From NCBI RefSeq assembly GCF_035917675.1, contig NZ_CP109105.1, positions 1 to 64,000 on the forward strand: DNA of 64,000 bases. The letters run 5' to 3'. A model generated the notes under the pieces. That model did no database searches and was not told where the DNA came from. It saw nothing but the letters and a program-made list of their open reading frames with translations. Position numbers and translations under genes: made by a program. Shown here one piece after another: positions 32,021 through 40,396 of this stretch; the stretch's first letter is position 1; the number at the start of each line of letters is the position of its first letter. The stretch is from Streptomyces sp. NBC_01775. Lineage in GTDB: Bacteria; Actinomycetota; Actinomycetes; Streptomycetales; Streptomycetaceae.

Positions 32021-32302
32021 ATGCCCATCTCACCACCCGCGCCCGGAAGACAGTGCCTTGCAATCAGTAATCGCAATTGCCGCGATTTGGGAGGCAAGGG
32101 ACCGATGTGCAGCAGGAATATGCCAGTTGGCGGCGCGAGAGGTGGTGACGTCCCCGGTGCGTTGCGTAGCGTGACTCCAGCAACACGGGGTTCGTACCGC
32201 AGACCGCATCACCACAACCGCCGCGGCTACCTGACTGGACCGCTGGCCAGCGCCGTGCTCCGCCGTCGCCGGCGGAGCGCTGCCCTTGGGGAGGCATCGT
32301 GA
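32021..32302 (+). CDS. Possible small coupled protein (93 aa)
   Basis: CCGGAGGAACG precedes ATG 32021, a near-ideal binding site, and the stop overlaps the GTG of the next gene by four bases. Against it, third-position GC is low, the product is basic and low in hydrophobic residues, and a short dyad (AATCGC with GCGATT, about 32069-32087) suggests a regulatory region instead. Either a small real gene or a leader that sets translation of the lipoprotein. Confidence 0.3.
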   Translation: MPISPPAPGRQCLAISNRNCRDLGGKGPMCSRNMPVGGARGGDVPGALRSVTPATRGSYRRPHHHNRRGYLTGPLASAVLRRRRRSAALGEAS

Positions 32303-32919
32303 CACTCAGTCACCCACCGTATGTGCGCCGGTCGTACCGTGCGCTGGGCGCCCTCGCGCTGTCGCTCGCGCTGGCGGGTGGCTCAGCGGCGTGCGCGAAG
32401 GAAAAGAAGTCCGACGACGCCGACGACGTTCCCTCGAAACCGGCGCCCCTCACGCCGGGCGAGAGCGCTGCCTCCGGTAAGAGCGCTGATCCCGACCAGG
32501 CGGCCAAGGAGGAGGCGTTGAAGACCTACGGCGACTTCTGGGACGCCCAGGTCCAAGCGTATGCGAAGGGGTCGATGAAGGGCGCGGGCGTGGAGAAGTA
32601 CGCCTACAAGGACGCTCTGGTGTTCGTCGACAACGGCGTGCGCTCGATGAAGGAGTACGGGACCCGGAAGACGGGCAAGCCCACGCACCGGGCCAAGGTC
32701 TCCAAGCTGACGCCGGAGAAGCCCGGCAAGGCGGCGACGGCCACCATCGTCGACTGCATGGACAGCTCGTCGTGGAAGACCGTCAAGCACGACTCGGGCA
32801 AGGTGGTTCCGCTGCCCTCGGGCCAGCCGAGCCGCTTCACCGTCACCACCAAGGCCGAAGACTGGGGGAAGCGCGGATGGAGGATGCTGGAAGTCACCCC
32901 GTCCCGGAGAACATGCTGA
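32299..32919 (+). CDS. Lipoprotein (206 aa)
   Basis: A lipoprotein signal: basic start, hydrophobic core LGALALSLALAGGS, and SAAC at the cleavage point, followed by an acidic KEKKSDDADD stretch. The mature domain (about 70-200) has a helix with YGDFWDAQVQAYAKGSMKGA and strands with ATATIVDCMDSSSW, an NTF2-like plan. It sits between the secretion and Tad genes with an overlap to the next gene, so it is probably a surface protein of one of the machines. The start is GTG. Confidence 0.75.
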   Translation: MTLSHPPYVRRSYRALGALALSLALAGGSAACAKEKKSDDADDVPSKPAPLTPGESAASGKSADPDQAAKEEALKTYGDFWDAQVQAYAKGSMKGAGVEKYAYKDALVFVDNGVRSMKEYGTRKTGKPTHRAKVSKLTPEKPGKAATATIVDCMDSSSWKTVKHDSGKVVPLPSGQPSRFTVTTKAEDWGKRGWRMLEVTPSRRTC

Positions 32920-33791
32920 GGCGGCGCCTGCTGGCAGGGTGCTGCGCGGCCCTGGCGCTGGCGGGCACGGTGCAGCCGGACGCTCAGGCGCGGACACCTA
33001 CGGCCGGGAAGATGTGCCAGGGCCACGACGCGTTCAACGTGGCGGTGTGCGCCGACACCCCGAGGAAGCCCGCGAGCAGCGACCGGGGCCCTGCTGCGGG
33101 AAAGGCGGGCGGCGGCAAGGCAAAGGCGGGTAAGCCCGCCCCCTGCCAGGTGGAGAAGATCGAGCAGCCGCCGGCCAACAGCGGTGTGTGGGAAGGGCAC
33201 GACCCGAAGAAGGGCAACTTCTACTGGCGCACCTGCGACAAGGACTCGGACGCCGAGACACAGGGCGGGATGTTCTTCGCCGAGGACCCGCCCGGCAAGG
33301 TCACCGTCGACCCGGCGCAACTGGCCCGGCAGGCCATGGATGAGATGACGCTGCTCGGGCCGGAGATCGTCAGCCCGAAGGCGGGCGGCACCTACACGGT
33401 CGGCGTGCCGCTGTGGCTGCGGGCCGGGGCGGGCGAGACCCGCTGGGGGCCCAACACGGCGTCCGCGTCGGCGGGCGATGTGACGGTGACGGCCACGGCG
33501 AAGGTGTCCAAGGTCGTGTGGAAGATGGGCGACGGGAAGAGCGTCACCTGCACCACGCGCGGCGCGGCCTACAAGCGCGGCTACGGGCTGGCCAAGTCGC
33601 CCGATTGCGGCCACACCTACGCCACCACCTCGGCCCGCGCGGCCAAGCAGCGCTTCACCATCACCGCCACCGCGACCTGGAACGTGGAGTGGGAGGTCAC
33701 CGGCGGCGGGGAGAGCGGCGCGCTCGACGAGGTCCGTGACTCCCAGGTGACCGTCCCGGTGGGCGAGGGCCAGGTCGTCGGCAGCAACTGA
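32913..33791 (+). CDS. Secreted protein of the Tad locus (292 aa)
   Basis: ATG 32913 overlaps the previous stop. A signal peptide with LLAGCCAALALAGTVQPDAQA, then a disordered Lys/Gly/Pro part and a beta-rich domain around 150-270 with PLWLRAGAGETRWGPNTASA and KRGYGLAKSPDCGHTYATTS (C near 230). This type of exported protein, sometimes called ATP/GTP-binding by similarity, occurs next to Streptomyces tad genes; no nucleotide motif is present here. Likely a wall or pilus-associated surface protein. Confidence 0.75.
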   Translation: MLRRRLLAGCCAALALAGTVQPDAQARTPTAGKMCQGHDAFNVAVCADTPRKPASSDRGPAAGKAGGGKAKAGKPAPCQVEKIEQPPANSGVWEGHDPKKGNFYWRTCDKDSDAETQGGMFFAEDPPGKVTVDPAQLARQAMDEMTLLGPEIVSPKAGGTYTVGVPLWLRAGAGETRWGPNTASASAGDVTVTATAKVSKVVWKMGDGKSVTCTTRGAAYKRGYGLAKSPDCGHTYATTSARAAKQRFTITATATWNVEWEVTGGGESGALDEVRDSQVTVPVGEGQVVGSN

Positions 33792-33827
33792 ATCGTCAAG
33801 GACGCACATGTGTGAGGGGACAGGACC

Positions 33828-34550
33828 TTGAGCAAGACCACGGCCAGGCCGCCGGAGCACGCCCCCGGCATCCCGGCCCAGACAGCCGGAACGACGTCCG
33901 GGGTGACCGTTCCGAAGGCGTACAAGGCGCGGCGGCGCAGCCCCTGGCTGGCAACGTTGTCCGTGGCGCTGATCGCAGGGTGCGGGCTGGGCTTCGCGCT
34001 CATGCTCAACTCGGCTGGGGACCGTCAGCAGGTGGTCACCGTCGCCCGGGAGGTCCAGGCCGGTGAGAAGCTCACCGCCGGGGATCTGAGCACCACGCAG
34101 GTGGCCGTCGACCAGGGCCTCAAGCCGGTGCCGGCCGACCAGCAGGACGCTCTCGTGGGCCAGCGTGCGGCGGTCGGGCTCAAGGCCGGCTCCCTGCTGT
34201 CCCGCTCGCAGGTATCGCGCACCACGCTGGTGGCCAAGGGCGAGCAGGTGGTGCCGGTCGGCCTCAAGCCAGCCCTGGTGCACGCCTCCGGGCTGGCCCC
34301 CGGCCAGCGGGTGGAGGTCGTGCGCGTCCAGAAGGAGGGGAGCGAGCCCGCCCCGTCCGCGTCCGGGAAGCAGCCCGAGACCGATCAGGAGAGCGTGCCG
34401 GCCCGGGTCATCAAGGTCGGTGACGCCGAGGAGGGCAGCGGTACCCGCGTGGTCGACGTCGCCGTCCTCAAGGACGACGGCCCCAAGGTGCTGGGATGGT
34501 CGGCGAGCGAGACCGCGGCGCTCGCCCTGGACACCCCGGACGGCTCGTAA
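33828..34550 (+). CDS. SAF-domain (CpaB/RcpC-like) protein
   Basis: 240 residues, TTG start after AGGGGACAGGACC. A membrane anchor (about 40-60) precedes an SAF domain: VVTVAREVQAGEKLTAGDLS, DQGLKPVPADQQDALVGQRA and PVGLKPALVHASGL. In Tad systems CpaB/RcpC helps assemble or place the pilus at the cell surface. The stop overlaps the ATG of the next gene by one base. A linker rich in Pro, Ser and Glu follows the domain. Confidence 0.8.
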   Translation: MSKTTARPPEHAPGIPAQTAGTTSGVTVPKAYKARRRSPWLATLSVALIAGCGLGFALMLNSAGDRQQVVTVAREVQAGEKLTAGDLSTTQVAVDQGLKPVPADQQDALVGQRAAVGLKAGSLLSRSQVSRTTLVAKGEQVVPVGLKPALVHASGLAPGQRVEVVRVQKEGSEPAPSASGKQPETDQESVPARVIKVGDAEEGSGTRVVDVAVLKDDGPKVLGWSASETAALALDTPDGS

Positions 34551-35398
34551 TGGCGGTAGTAGCGCTCGCCGGGTGCCCCGGCTCCCCCGGCACCACCACG
34601 ACCATGCTGGCGCTCCAGGCGGCGTGGCCGCTGCCAACGGGCCGCACGCTGATCGCGGCCGAGTGCGACCCCGACGGCGGCACAGTCCTCAGCGGCGCCC
34701 TGCAAGGACGGCTGGGCACCGGGTACGGGCTGGGGAACCTGACCATTCCCGGCCGCCGCGGTGCGCAGGACCTGCATACGGCGTTCTGGAGCGAACTGGT
34801 CGCCCTGGAGGACGAGCAGAACACGCAGCCCCGTCCCGGACGGGCGGTACTGCCCGGCTTCGCGAACCCGCTGAGCGAGGCCCCCGGCTTCGCGCCGGTA
34901 TGGGGGCTGCTGGCCGACCAGTTCGCCGGGATCGAGTCCCATCAGCACGACGTCCTGGTCGACCTGGGCCGCTCGGGAGCCTTCGGCCCCTCAGCTGTGC
35001 TGGCCCGCCGGGCCGATGCGGTCGTACTCATCGCCCGCACCACCCTCCCCTCCTTGCAGGCCGCCGCCGTACGGCTGGAGGGACTACGCGAACAGGTCCG
35101 GCACCTGGGGCTCGTCCTCATCGAGGAGGAACACCCCGCCACCCATGCGCTGGCCGAGCTACGCAAGCAGCGCGGTCTTCAAGTACCGCTGGTGGGGACC
35201 TTGCCCTACGCGCCCAAGCAGGCGCGGTTCTTCTCGCACGGCGCGGCGCCCGAGCGGCGCTTCGAGCGCAGCCGGCTGATGCTCGCTGCCCGCCTGCTGG
35301 CCGAGGCCCTCGTCCAGCAGATGGCCGAGCGCCGGATCCAGCACAGCCGCCGCCTTGAGCAGGTGACCGGAAGGGGGTCGGTCAACCATGCGGGGTAG
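34550..35398 (+). CDS. TadZ/CpaE-like MinD-family protein
   Basis: 282 residues. The N-terminal P-loop is altered: GCPGSPGTTTTML (8-20) has no Lys at the GK[ST] position and no signature Lys, so normal ATP hydrolysis is doubtful. Later landmarks are TLIAAECDPDGG (switch-like), DVLVDLGRSG and VVLIARTTLPSLQAAAVRLE. TadZ localises the pilus ATPase and some members have degenerate nucleotide sites. The gene overlaps TadA, supporting this role over a plasmid ParA. Confidence 0.78.
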   Translation: MAVVALAGCPGSPGTTTTMLALQAAWPLPTGRTLIAAECDPDGGTVLSGALQGRLGTGYGLGNLTIPGRRGAQDLHTAFWSELVALEDEQNTQPRPGRAVLPGFANPLSEAPGFAPVWGLLADQFAGIESHQHDVLVDLGRSGAFGPSAVLARRADAVVLIARTTLPSLQAAAVRLEGLREQVRHLGLVLIEEEHPATHALAELRKQRGLQVPLVGTLPYAPKQARFFSHGAAPERRFERSRLMLAARLLAEALVQQMAERRIQHSRRLEQVTGRGSVNHAG

Positions 35399-36929
35399 GC
35401 CAGTTGACCCGAACGCACCGCTGCGCCGCCCGGCACAGCCCCCGGGCGGGCCGGTGGCGCCACCACCGGCTGTGCAGCCGCCCCCGCCGGCGGGCCCTGC
35501 CCTGGGCGCTTCCCGCGTGCCCGCCGCACGGCCGCAGGCGGACCTGCCCCAGACGCTGGTGCGCGAGGCCGACGCCCAGGAGATCAAGCAGCGCGTCAGC
35601 CAGCACCTCGCTCAGGCCCGGAAAGACCATCCGCACATGACGCGGGCCGACCGGGAACAGCGCTGCCTGGGATGGATCAACGACGAAGTCGCCACGTGGT
35701 ACGGGCGGGTGGCCGCCCAGCGCGGGACGGCTCCCAGCGGCGAGGAGGAGACCGCGCTCGCCCGCTACGTCTTCGACCTCCTCTTCCGCGCAGGCCGCCT
35801 CCAGCCGCTGCTGGATGACCCCCGCTTCGAGAACATCCACATCAACCGGTACGACCAGGTATGGGGCGACCTGGGCAGCGGCGAACTCGTGCGGCTGCCC
35901 CCGGTGGCCGGGTCGGATGAGGAGCTGCGCGAGCTCCTCCAGGACCTGGCCCGCAACACCAGCCACGGCCAGCAGGAGAAGATCTTTTCCCCGGAGGCCA
36001 AACCGGAGCTGGCGCTGCGGCTGGATGACGGCTCCCGCGTCCAGGCGTTCACCGGAGTCACGCCGTGGACGTGCGCGAACATCCGCAAGCACCGCCACCG
36101 GGACGTGACGCTGGAGAACATGGTCAAGCTGGGCCTGCTCGACCGGTCCCTGCAACAGTTCCTGGTCGCGGCCATCCACGCCGAGAAGAACCTGATGATC
36201 TCGGGCAAGGCCGGGTCGGGAAAGACCACGCTGCTGCGGGCGCTGATGCGCGAGTACGACCCGGACGAGCGCATCGCCACGCTGGAGAGCGAGTTCGAGC
36301 TGTTCGCCCACGAGAACGAGCACGCACGCCAGGTCATCGCCCTGGAAGGGCGGGAGGCCACCGGGGAGAGCACCGCTGATGGCCGCGCCGCCGGCGAGTA
36401 CACCCTCCAGGATCTGATCGCCCCCTCACTGCGGATGGGCACCCAGCGCACCGTGGTCGGTGAGGTACGCGGCGCCGAGATCATCGCGATGATGCAGGCC
36501 CTGACCAGCGGTGAGGGCGGCAGCCTCTCGACCATCCACGCGCGCAGCCCCTACGGGGTCTTCGACCGGATCGCCGAGCTGTACGCGCTGTCCAGGGAGA
36601 ACCTGTCGGAGACGCTGGCCTACCGGCAGATCCGTAACGGACTGGACTTCATCGTCCACATCGAAATGATCAACGAGCGGCGCAGCGGCGGCGGACGGCA
36701 CCGCTACATCTCCCACGTTCTGGAGATCACCGGCGGGGAGAGCGCCGACGGGAAACCGGCCACCAACACCCTCTTCGGCCCTGACCAGGAGGCCGGGGAG
36801 GTGCGGGCGGTTCCCCTCATGTCGCCGGCCTGCGAGCTGGACCTGCTGCGCGCGGGCATGCCGCCCGAAGCGCTGGACCGGCCGGCATGGGAAGCTCCGC
36901 TCCCCCTGCGCTGGGGTGGTGCCCGGTGA
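35388..36929 (+). CDS. tadA: TadA/CpaF pilus secretion ATPase
   Basis: 513 residues of the type II/IV secretion ATPase family. Walker A is SGKAGSGKTTLLRAL (G273-T281), the Walker B region is RTVVGEVRGAE (E359), and the His box is SLSTIHARSP (H384). The N-terminal part is Pro-rich (1-50) and then the conserved N1 domain (FENIHINRYDQVWGDLGSGE). It drives assembly of Flp pilin in the membrane. All expected motifs are intact. It overlaps TadZ upstream and TadB downstream. Confidence 0.95.
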   Translation: MRGRPVDPNAPLRRPAQPPGGPVAPPPAVQPPPPAGPALGASRVPAARPQADLPQTLVREADAQEIKQRVSQHLAQARKDHPHMTRADREQRCLGWINDEVATWYGRVAAQRGTAPSGEEETALARYVFDLLFRAGRLQPLLDDPRFENIHINRYDQVWGDLGSGELVRLPPVAGSDEELRELLQDLARNTSHGQQEKIFSPEAKPELALRLDDGSRVQAFTGVTPWTCANIRKHRHRDVTLENMVKLGLLDRSLQQFLVAAIHAEKNLMISGKAGSGKTTLLRALMREYDPDERIATLESEFELFAHENEHARQVIALEGREATGESTADGRAAGEYTLQDLIAPSLRMGTQRTVVGEVRGAEIIAMMQALTSGEGGSLSTIHARSPYGVFDRIAELYALSRENLSETLAYRQIRNGLDFIVHIEMINERRSGGGRHRYISHVLEITGGESADGKPATNTLFGPDQEAGEVRAVPLMSPACELDLLRAGMPPEALDRPAWEAPLPLRWGGAR

Positions 36930-37873
36930 TGTTGTGGGGATTGTTGTACGGGCTCGGTGCCGGCGCGGGACTGATCGGACTGGTCCACGCCGTGTACGGA
37001 ACGAGCCGGCCGGCCCGGCCTGGGCTGCTGCGCCGGTGGCAGGCCGCCCGGCGCACGGGGGCGGCGAGCCAGAACGCGCGGGCGCGCACCCGCGTCCAGC
37101 TGGGCTTGGCCGCAGCCGTGTTCGTGGTGGTGTGGCTGGCCACCGGAGTGTTCGTGCTGGCTGTGGTGGGCGCCTGCGCGCTCGCGGGTATCCCGTGGCT
37201 GCTCGCGCCGATCAAGCAGGCGGCGGTGCGCATCGACCAGTTGGAGGCGCTGGCGGAATGGACGCAGCGCCTGAGCAACGCACTGCGCGTGGGCAAGGGC
37301 CTGCTCCAGGCGATGAAGGACTCCCGCACCGGGTGCCCGGAGCCGATCGCGGGGCCGGTGGCGGACCTGGGTGAGCGGCTGGAGCTGCGGGTGGCACCGG
37401 AGACGGCGCTGCGTGCCTTCGCCGACGACATCGACGATGTGACGGGAGACCGGGTGGCGGCGGCGCTGATTCTCGCGGTGACCTCCGCGGGCCGGGGCCG
37501 CGGGCTGGCTGATTCCCTGGAGTTGTACGCGGTGGCCGTACGCGCGGAAGTCGCCAGCCGCCAGAAGATCGAAGCGCAGCGGAAGAAGTCCCGCACCACG
37601 CTGAAAATTCTGATCTACATCCTGCTGGGAGTGGTGGGCCTCGGCCTGATGATCCCGTCCTACACCGCTCCCTACGCCTCGCTGATGGGCCAGTTGGTCT
37701 TGGCGGTCGTCGCGCTGCTGCTGGCCGCCACGCTGGTGTGGGTCCGTCAGCTGTCGATCCCCTCATCTGCCCCCCGTCTCCTGATCGCGGACCCGCGCAG
37801 CGCCGTGCAGTTGCCCCCGCGCGTGGCCGAGGACGAGCCGGTGGGCGCAGGCGCCGGGGAGGTGCGGGTATGA
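36929..37873 (+). CDS. tadB: TadB-like membrane platform protein
   Basis: 314 residues. Membrane segments near the start (about 3-22), a pair around 68-95 (LAAAVFVVVWLATGVFVLAV), and two near the end (about 237-285), with a cytoplasmic region of about 140 residues between (LEALAEWTQRLSNALRVGKG and VTGDRVAAALILAVTSAGRG). This is the T2SF/TadB plan. A GTG one codon earlier (36926) is equally possible. The stop overlaps the next ATG. Confidence 0.86.
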   Translation: MLWGLLYGLGAGAGLIGLVHAVYGTSRPARPGLLRRWQAARRTGAASQNARARTRVQLGLAAAVFVVVWLATGVFVLAVVGACALAGIPWLLAPIKQAAVRIDQLEALAEWTQRLSNALRVGKGLLQAMKDSRTGCPEPIAGPVADLGERLELRVAPETALRAFADDIDDVTGDRVAAALILAVTSAGRGRGLADSLELYAVAVRAEVASRQKIEAQRKKSRTTLKILIYILLGVVGLGLMIPSYTAPYASLMGQLVLAVVALLLAATLVWVRQLSIPSSAPRLLIADPRSAVQLPPRVAEDEPVGAGAGEVRV

Positions 37874-38757
37874 ACACGAGCGCGCTCGTGCTGGGGTGCG
37901 GCATGGGGTTGGGCCTGGCCCTCCTCGTGCGGGCTCTCATGCCCGCCCGTCCGGGACTGGGGCAGGTTCTTCAGCCCCCGTCCTCCCGCTCGGCGCGGGG
38001 CGCCTCGGGCGGCTATGACCGGGATGAGGTGTGGGGCCAGTGGGTGATGCGGCGCTTGTCGGGCGTGCCGGGCCTCAAGCTCCCTGTGCGGGAGCTGGAA
38101 CTGCTCGGGACGTCCCCGGCCAAGCTGATCCTCAAGAAAGCGGCGCTGGCCGGCATGGGGTTCATGTGGCCGTGGCTCTTCCTGCTTCCCCCGATGCTCG
38201 TCGGCCTGCCAGTGCCGTTCTTCGTGCCCGGTGTCTTCGGTCTGGGGACGGCCGCGCTGGCGTGGATCGTGCCGGACCTGGAGGTGCGGGCGAAGGCCAA
38301 GCGGGCCCGCCGCGAATTCGCCTACGCGATGGCCGCCTACCTGGATTTGATCGCTCTCCAGCGGGGGGCGGACAGCGGACCGACCGAGGCCCTGGCGCGG
38401 ACGGCGAAGGTTGCCGACGGGTGGGCCTTCCGCCGGGTGGATGAGGCGCTGATGCGCGCCCAGGTGGAGAAGATCCCGCCGTGGCAGGCGCTGCGCGAAC
38501 TGACCCGGGAGCTGGATCTTCCGGCGCTGGATGATGTCGCCGACATCATGCGGCAATCCAGCCACGACGGGGCTGCGGTCGCCGACACCCTGCGCAAGCG
38601 CGCAGCGAGCCTGAGCACCCAGTTGCTGGAGGAGCAGACGGCCGAGGCGAACTCGGACAGCGAAAAGATGACGGCCCCGATCTCGGTTGTGGCCGTCCTG
38701 TTGATGTTCTTGATGGGATTCCCGGCCGTCCTGCGGATTTTGACCATCGGCGGCTAG
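37870..38757 (+). CDS. tadC: TadC-like membrane platform protein
   Basis: 295 residues with hydrophobic segments near the N-terminus, at about 95-140 (MGFMWPWLFLLPPMLVG) and at the end (VVAVLLMFLMGFPAVL), and a cytoplasmic T2SF domain (FAYAMAAYLDLIALQRGADS, AQVEKIPPWQALRELTREL). It partners TadB in the inner-membrane platform. ATG overlaps the stop of TadB by four bases. The pilin gene follows after 30 bases. Confidence 0.86.
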   Translation: MNTSALVLGCGMGLGLALLVRALMPARPGLGQVLQPPSSRSARGASGGYDRDEVWGQWVMRRLSGVPGLKLPVRELELLGTSPAKLILKKAALAGMGFMWPWLFLLPPMLVGLPVPFFVPGVFGLGTAALAWIVPDLEVRAKAKRARREFAYAMAAYLDLIALQRGADSGPTEALARTAKVADGWAFRRVDEALMRAQVEKIPPWQALRELTRELDLPALDDVADIMRQSSHDGAAVADTLRKRAASLSTQLLEEQTAEANSDSEKMTAPISVVAVLLMFLMGFPAVLRILTIGG

Positions 38758-38787
38758 GCGCCGCCGGAAAGAGGAGAGGAGTTACAC

Positions 38788-39009
38788 GTGATCAACCGAT
38801 TCGCCGTCAGCGTGACCATGCTGGCATTGGCTTTCACGGACAAGTGGGAGGCGGCACGCGCGGAGATGCAGGACCGCGCGGACGCCGGCGAGATCGCCGT
38901 GTCCACGGTCATCATCTGGGCTGCGGCCATCGGCGGCGCGATCGCCATCGCGGCTACCATCACCGCCGTCATCATGAAGGCCAACGGCAAACTGGAATCG
39001 GTCTTCTGA
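38788..39009 (+). CDS. Small Flp-type pilin candidate
   Basis: 73 residues, GTG start after GAGGAG. A hydrophilic N-terminal part with ARAEMQDRADAGEIAVSTVI, then a hydrophobic helix of about 20 residues (IWAAAIGGAIAIAATITAVI) and a short tail. Cleavage by a prepilin peptidase after Gly in DAGEIAV would leave a mature peptide of about 40 residues. The Glu-Tyr pair of classical Flp pilins is absent. Three TadE/G-like proteins with the same RG-x-x-AV pattern follow directly, so it is the most likely major subunit. Confidence 0.7.
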   Translation: MINRFAVSVTMLALAFTDKWEAARAEMQDRADAGEIAVSTVIIWAAAIGGAIAIAATITAVIMKANGKLESVF

Positions 39010-39011
39010 CC

Positions 39012-39455
39012 ATGCCGGGGGGAAGGTGCAGCGCGTGCCGCCGACGCTCGCTCAAGGCCGCCTTGAGGTCGGACCGGGGCGACATTGCGGTGACCACGGC
39101 GATCGTGCTGCCTTTGATGCTGGTGCTCGCGTGGCTCGGTATCCAGGCGATCACCTGGCACTGGGCTGCGGAGGCCGCGCTGACGGCGGCCCGGGAGGGA
39201 GCGCAGCGCGGCTCGGAGTACCAGGGGTCAGCGGCCGGAGGGGCACGCGAGGCCCAGGACCTGGTCGGGCGGCTGGCAGGAGACAACCTTCGCGGTGCGA
39301 CGGTCTCGACCGCTGGGAGTTCGGCCACGCGTGTGCGCATCGAGGTGTCCGGGCTGGCGCCCTCGTTGGTGCCGGGTATGGACGGCCTGCGGGTGACCCA
39401 GTCGGCTTCCGCACCGGTGGAGCGGTGGACCAAGCAGGGGGAGGCCGGCCAGTGA
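39012..39455 (+). CDS. TadE-like pseudopilin (147 aa)
   Basis: An N-terminal basic stretch, then SDRGDIAVTTAIVLPLMLVL, a single membrane helix, and a periplasm-type domain with AAREGAQRGSEYQGSA and VRIEVSGLAPSLVPGMDG. This is the TadE plan (pilin-like start plus a mixed domain). The RG-D-I-A-V motif matches the pilin before it. It overlaps the next gene by four bases. Confidence 0.75.
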   Translation: MPGGRCSACRRRSLKAALRSDRGDIAVTTAIVLPLMLVLAWLGIQAITWHWAAEAALTAAREGAQRGSEYQGSAAGGAREAQDLVGRLAGDNLRGATVSTAGSSATRVRIEVSGLAPSLVPGMDGLRVTQSASAPVERWTKQGEAGQ

Positions 39456-39913
39456 CAGCGTGGGTGGGCAGCAGGATCGACGCCCTGCGCGGGCGGGGCG
39501 CCGAGCGGGGAAGCGCGGCCGTCGAGGCGGCGATCCTCACTCCGGCCCTGGTGATGCTGGTGTGCCTCGCTCTGGCCGCCGGCCTGATAGTCCGGGCGGG
39601 CAGCGAAGTGGACGCGGCAGCCAAATCAGCATCGCGGGCCGCGTCCATCTCCCGTGATGCCGGGACGGCGAAACAGGCGGCCTTCTCGGCCGCACGGGAG
39701 TCCCTGTCCGGGCAGATCGCCTGCTCCTCGACACAGGTCTCGGCCGACACCTCGGCGCTGAACGTCCCCGTCGGGCAGGTCTCCAAGGTCACCGTCACGG
39801 TGCGCTGCACCGTCGACTACAGCGACCTGCTGCTGCCCGCCCCCGGCTCCAAGACCCTGACAGGCACGTGGACCAGCACCGTCGACCGCTTCCGCCAGCG
39901 GGGGAACTCATGA
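39452..39913 (+). CDS. TadE-like pseudopilin (153 aa)
   Basis: GTG start overlapping the preceding stop. Pattern as before: AERGSAAVEAAILTPALVML, membrane helix, then GSEVDAAAKSASRAASISRD and a beta-rich end with two cysteines (IACSSTQVS, VTVRCTVDYS) that may form a disulfide. Second TadE-like protein, presumed minor pseudopilin. The ATG of the next gene overlaps its stop. Confidence 0.75.
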   Translation: MTAWVGSRIDALRGRGAERGSAAVEAAILTPALVMLVCLALAAGLIVRAGSEVDAAAKSASRAASISRDAGTAKQAAFSAARESLSGQIACSSTQVSADTSALNVPVGQVSKVTVTVRCTVDYSDLLLPAPGSKTLTGTWTSTVDRFRQRGNS

Positions 39914-40359
39914 GCAGGAGGATGCCGCCCGTGCGGGAACAGGGCTGGCTGGAGTGGGGGGATCGGGGCGGGATCCCGGTCTTCGTGGCAGTGATGACCG
40001 CCTCGCTGCTCGCCTTGATGGGTGTGCTGATCGTGGACGGAGGCAGCACGATGCGCGCGGCGGCCAACGCTGACGCCCTGGCCCGCGAGGCGGCCCGGGC
40101 AGGCGGTCAGGCCGTCGACGAGGGCGACGCCGTCGAAGGAAGAGGACTGCGGGTGAAGCCGCCGGCAGCCCGCACAGCCGCCCAGGAGTACCTGCGCTCG
40201 GCGGGAAAGAGCGGCTCGGTGACCGTCTCCGAGGACGGCAAGCACATCCACATCCTCGTCCGCGACACCTACCAGTTCCGCTTCCTTCCCGGGTCCCGGA
40301 CCGTGACCGGCGAGGGCGACGCCACCCTCCTGCATGGGGTAACTGAGCCGGAGAACTAG
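39910..40359 (+). CDS. TadG-like pseudopilin (149 aa)
   Basis: WGDRGGIPVFVAVMTASLLA starts a membrane helix, followed by MRAAANADALAREAARAGGQ and a short domain ending in YQFRFLPGSRTVTGEGDATL. This resembles the TadE/TadG-like (helicase/secretion neighbourhood) proteins of actinobacteria. It ends the pilus genes proper; the LysM-BTAD gene follows after 37 bases without its own strong promoter visible, so it is probably in the same operon. Confidence 0.73.
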   Translation: MSRRMPPVREQGWLEWGDRGGIPVFVAVMTASLLALMGVLIVDGGSTMRAAANADALAREAARAGGQAVDEGDAVEGRGLRVKPPAARTAAQEYLRSAGKSGSVTVSEDGKHIHILVRDTYQFRFLPGSRTVTGEGDATLLHGVTEPEN

Positions 40360-40396
40360 TCTTCCGGCCACCGTCGTTGACGAGAGAGAGCTGCCT

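Noticed and set aside
34550..35398. Plasmid partition ParA
   Set aside because: The P-loop is degenerate and the gene overlaps TadA, so TadZ/CpaE fits better.
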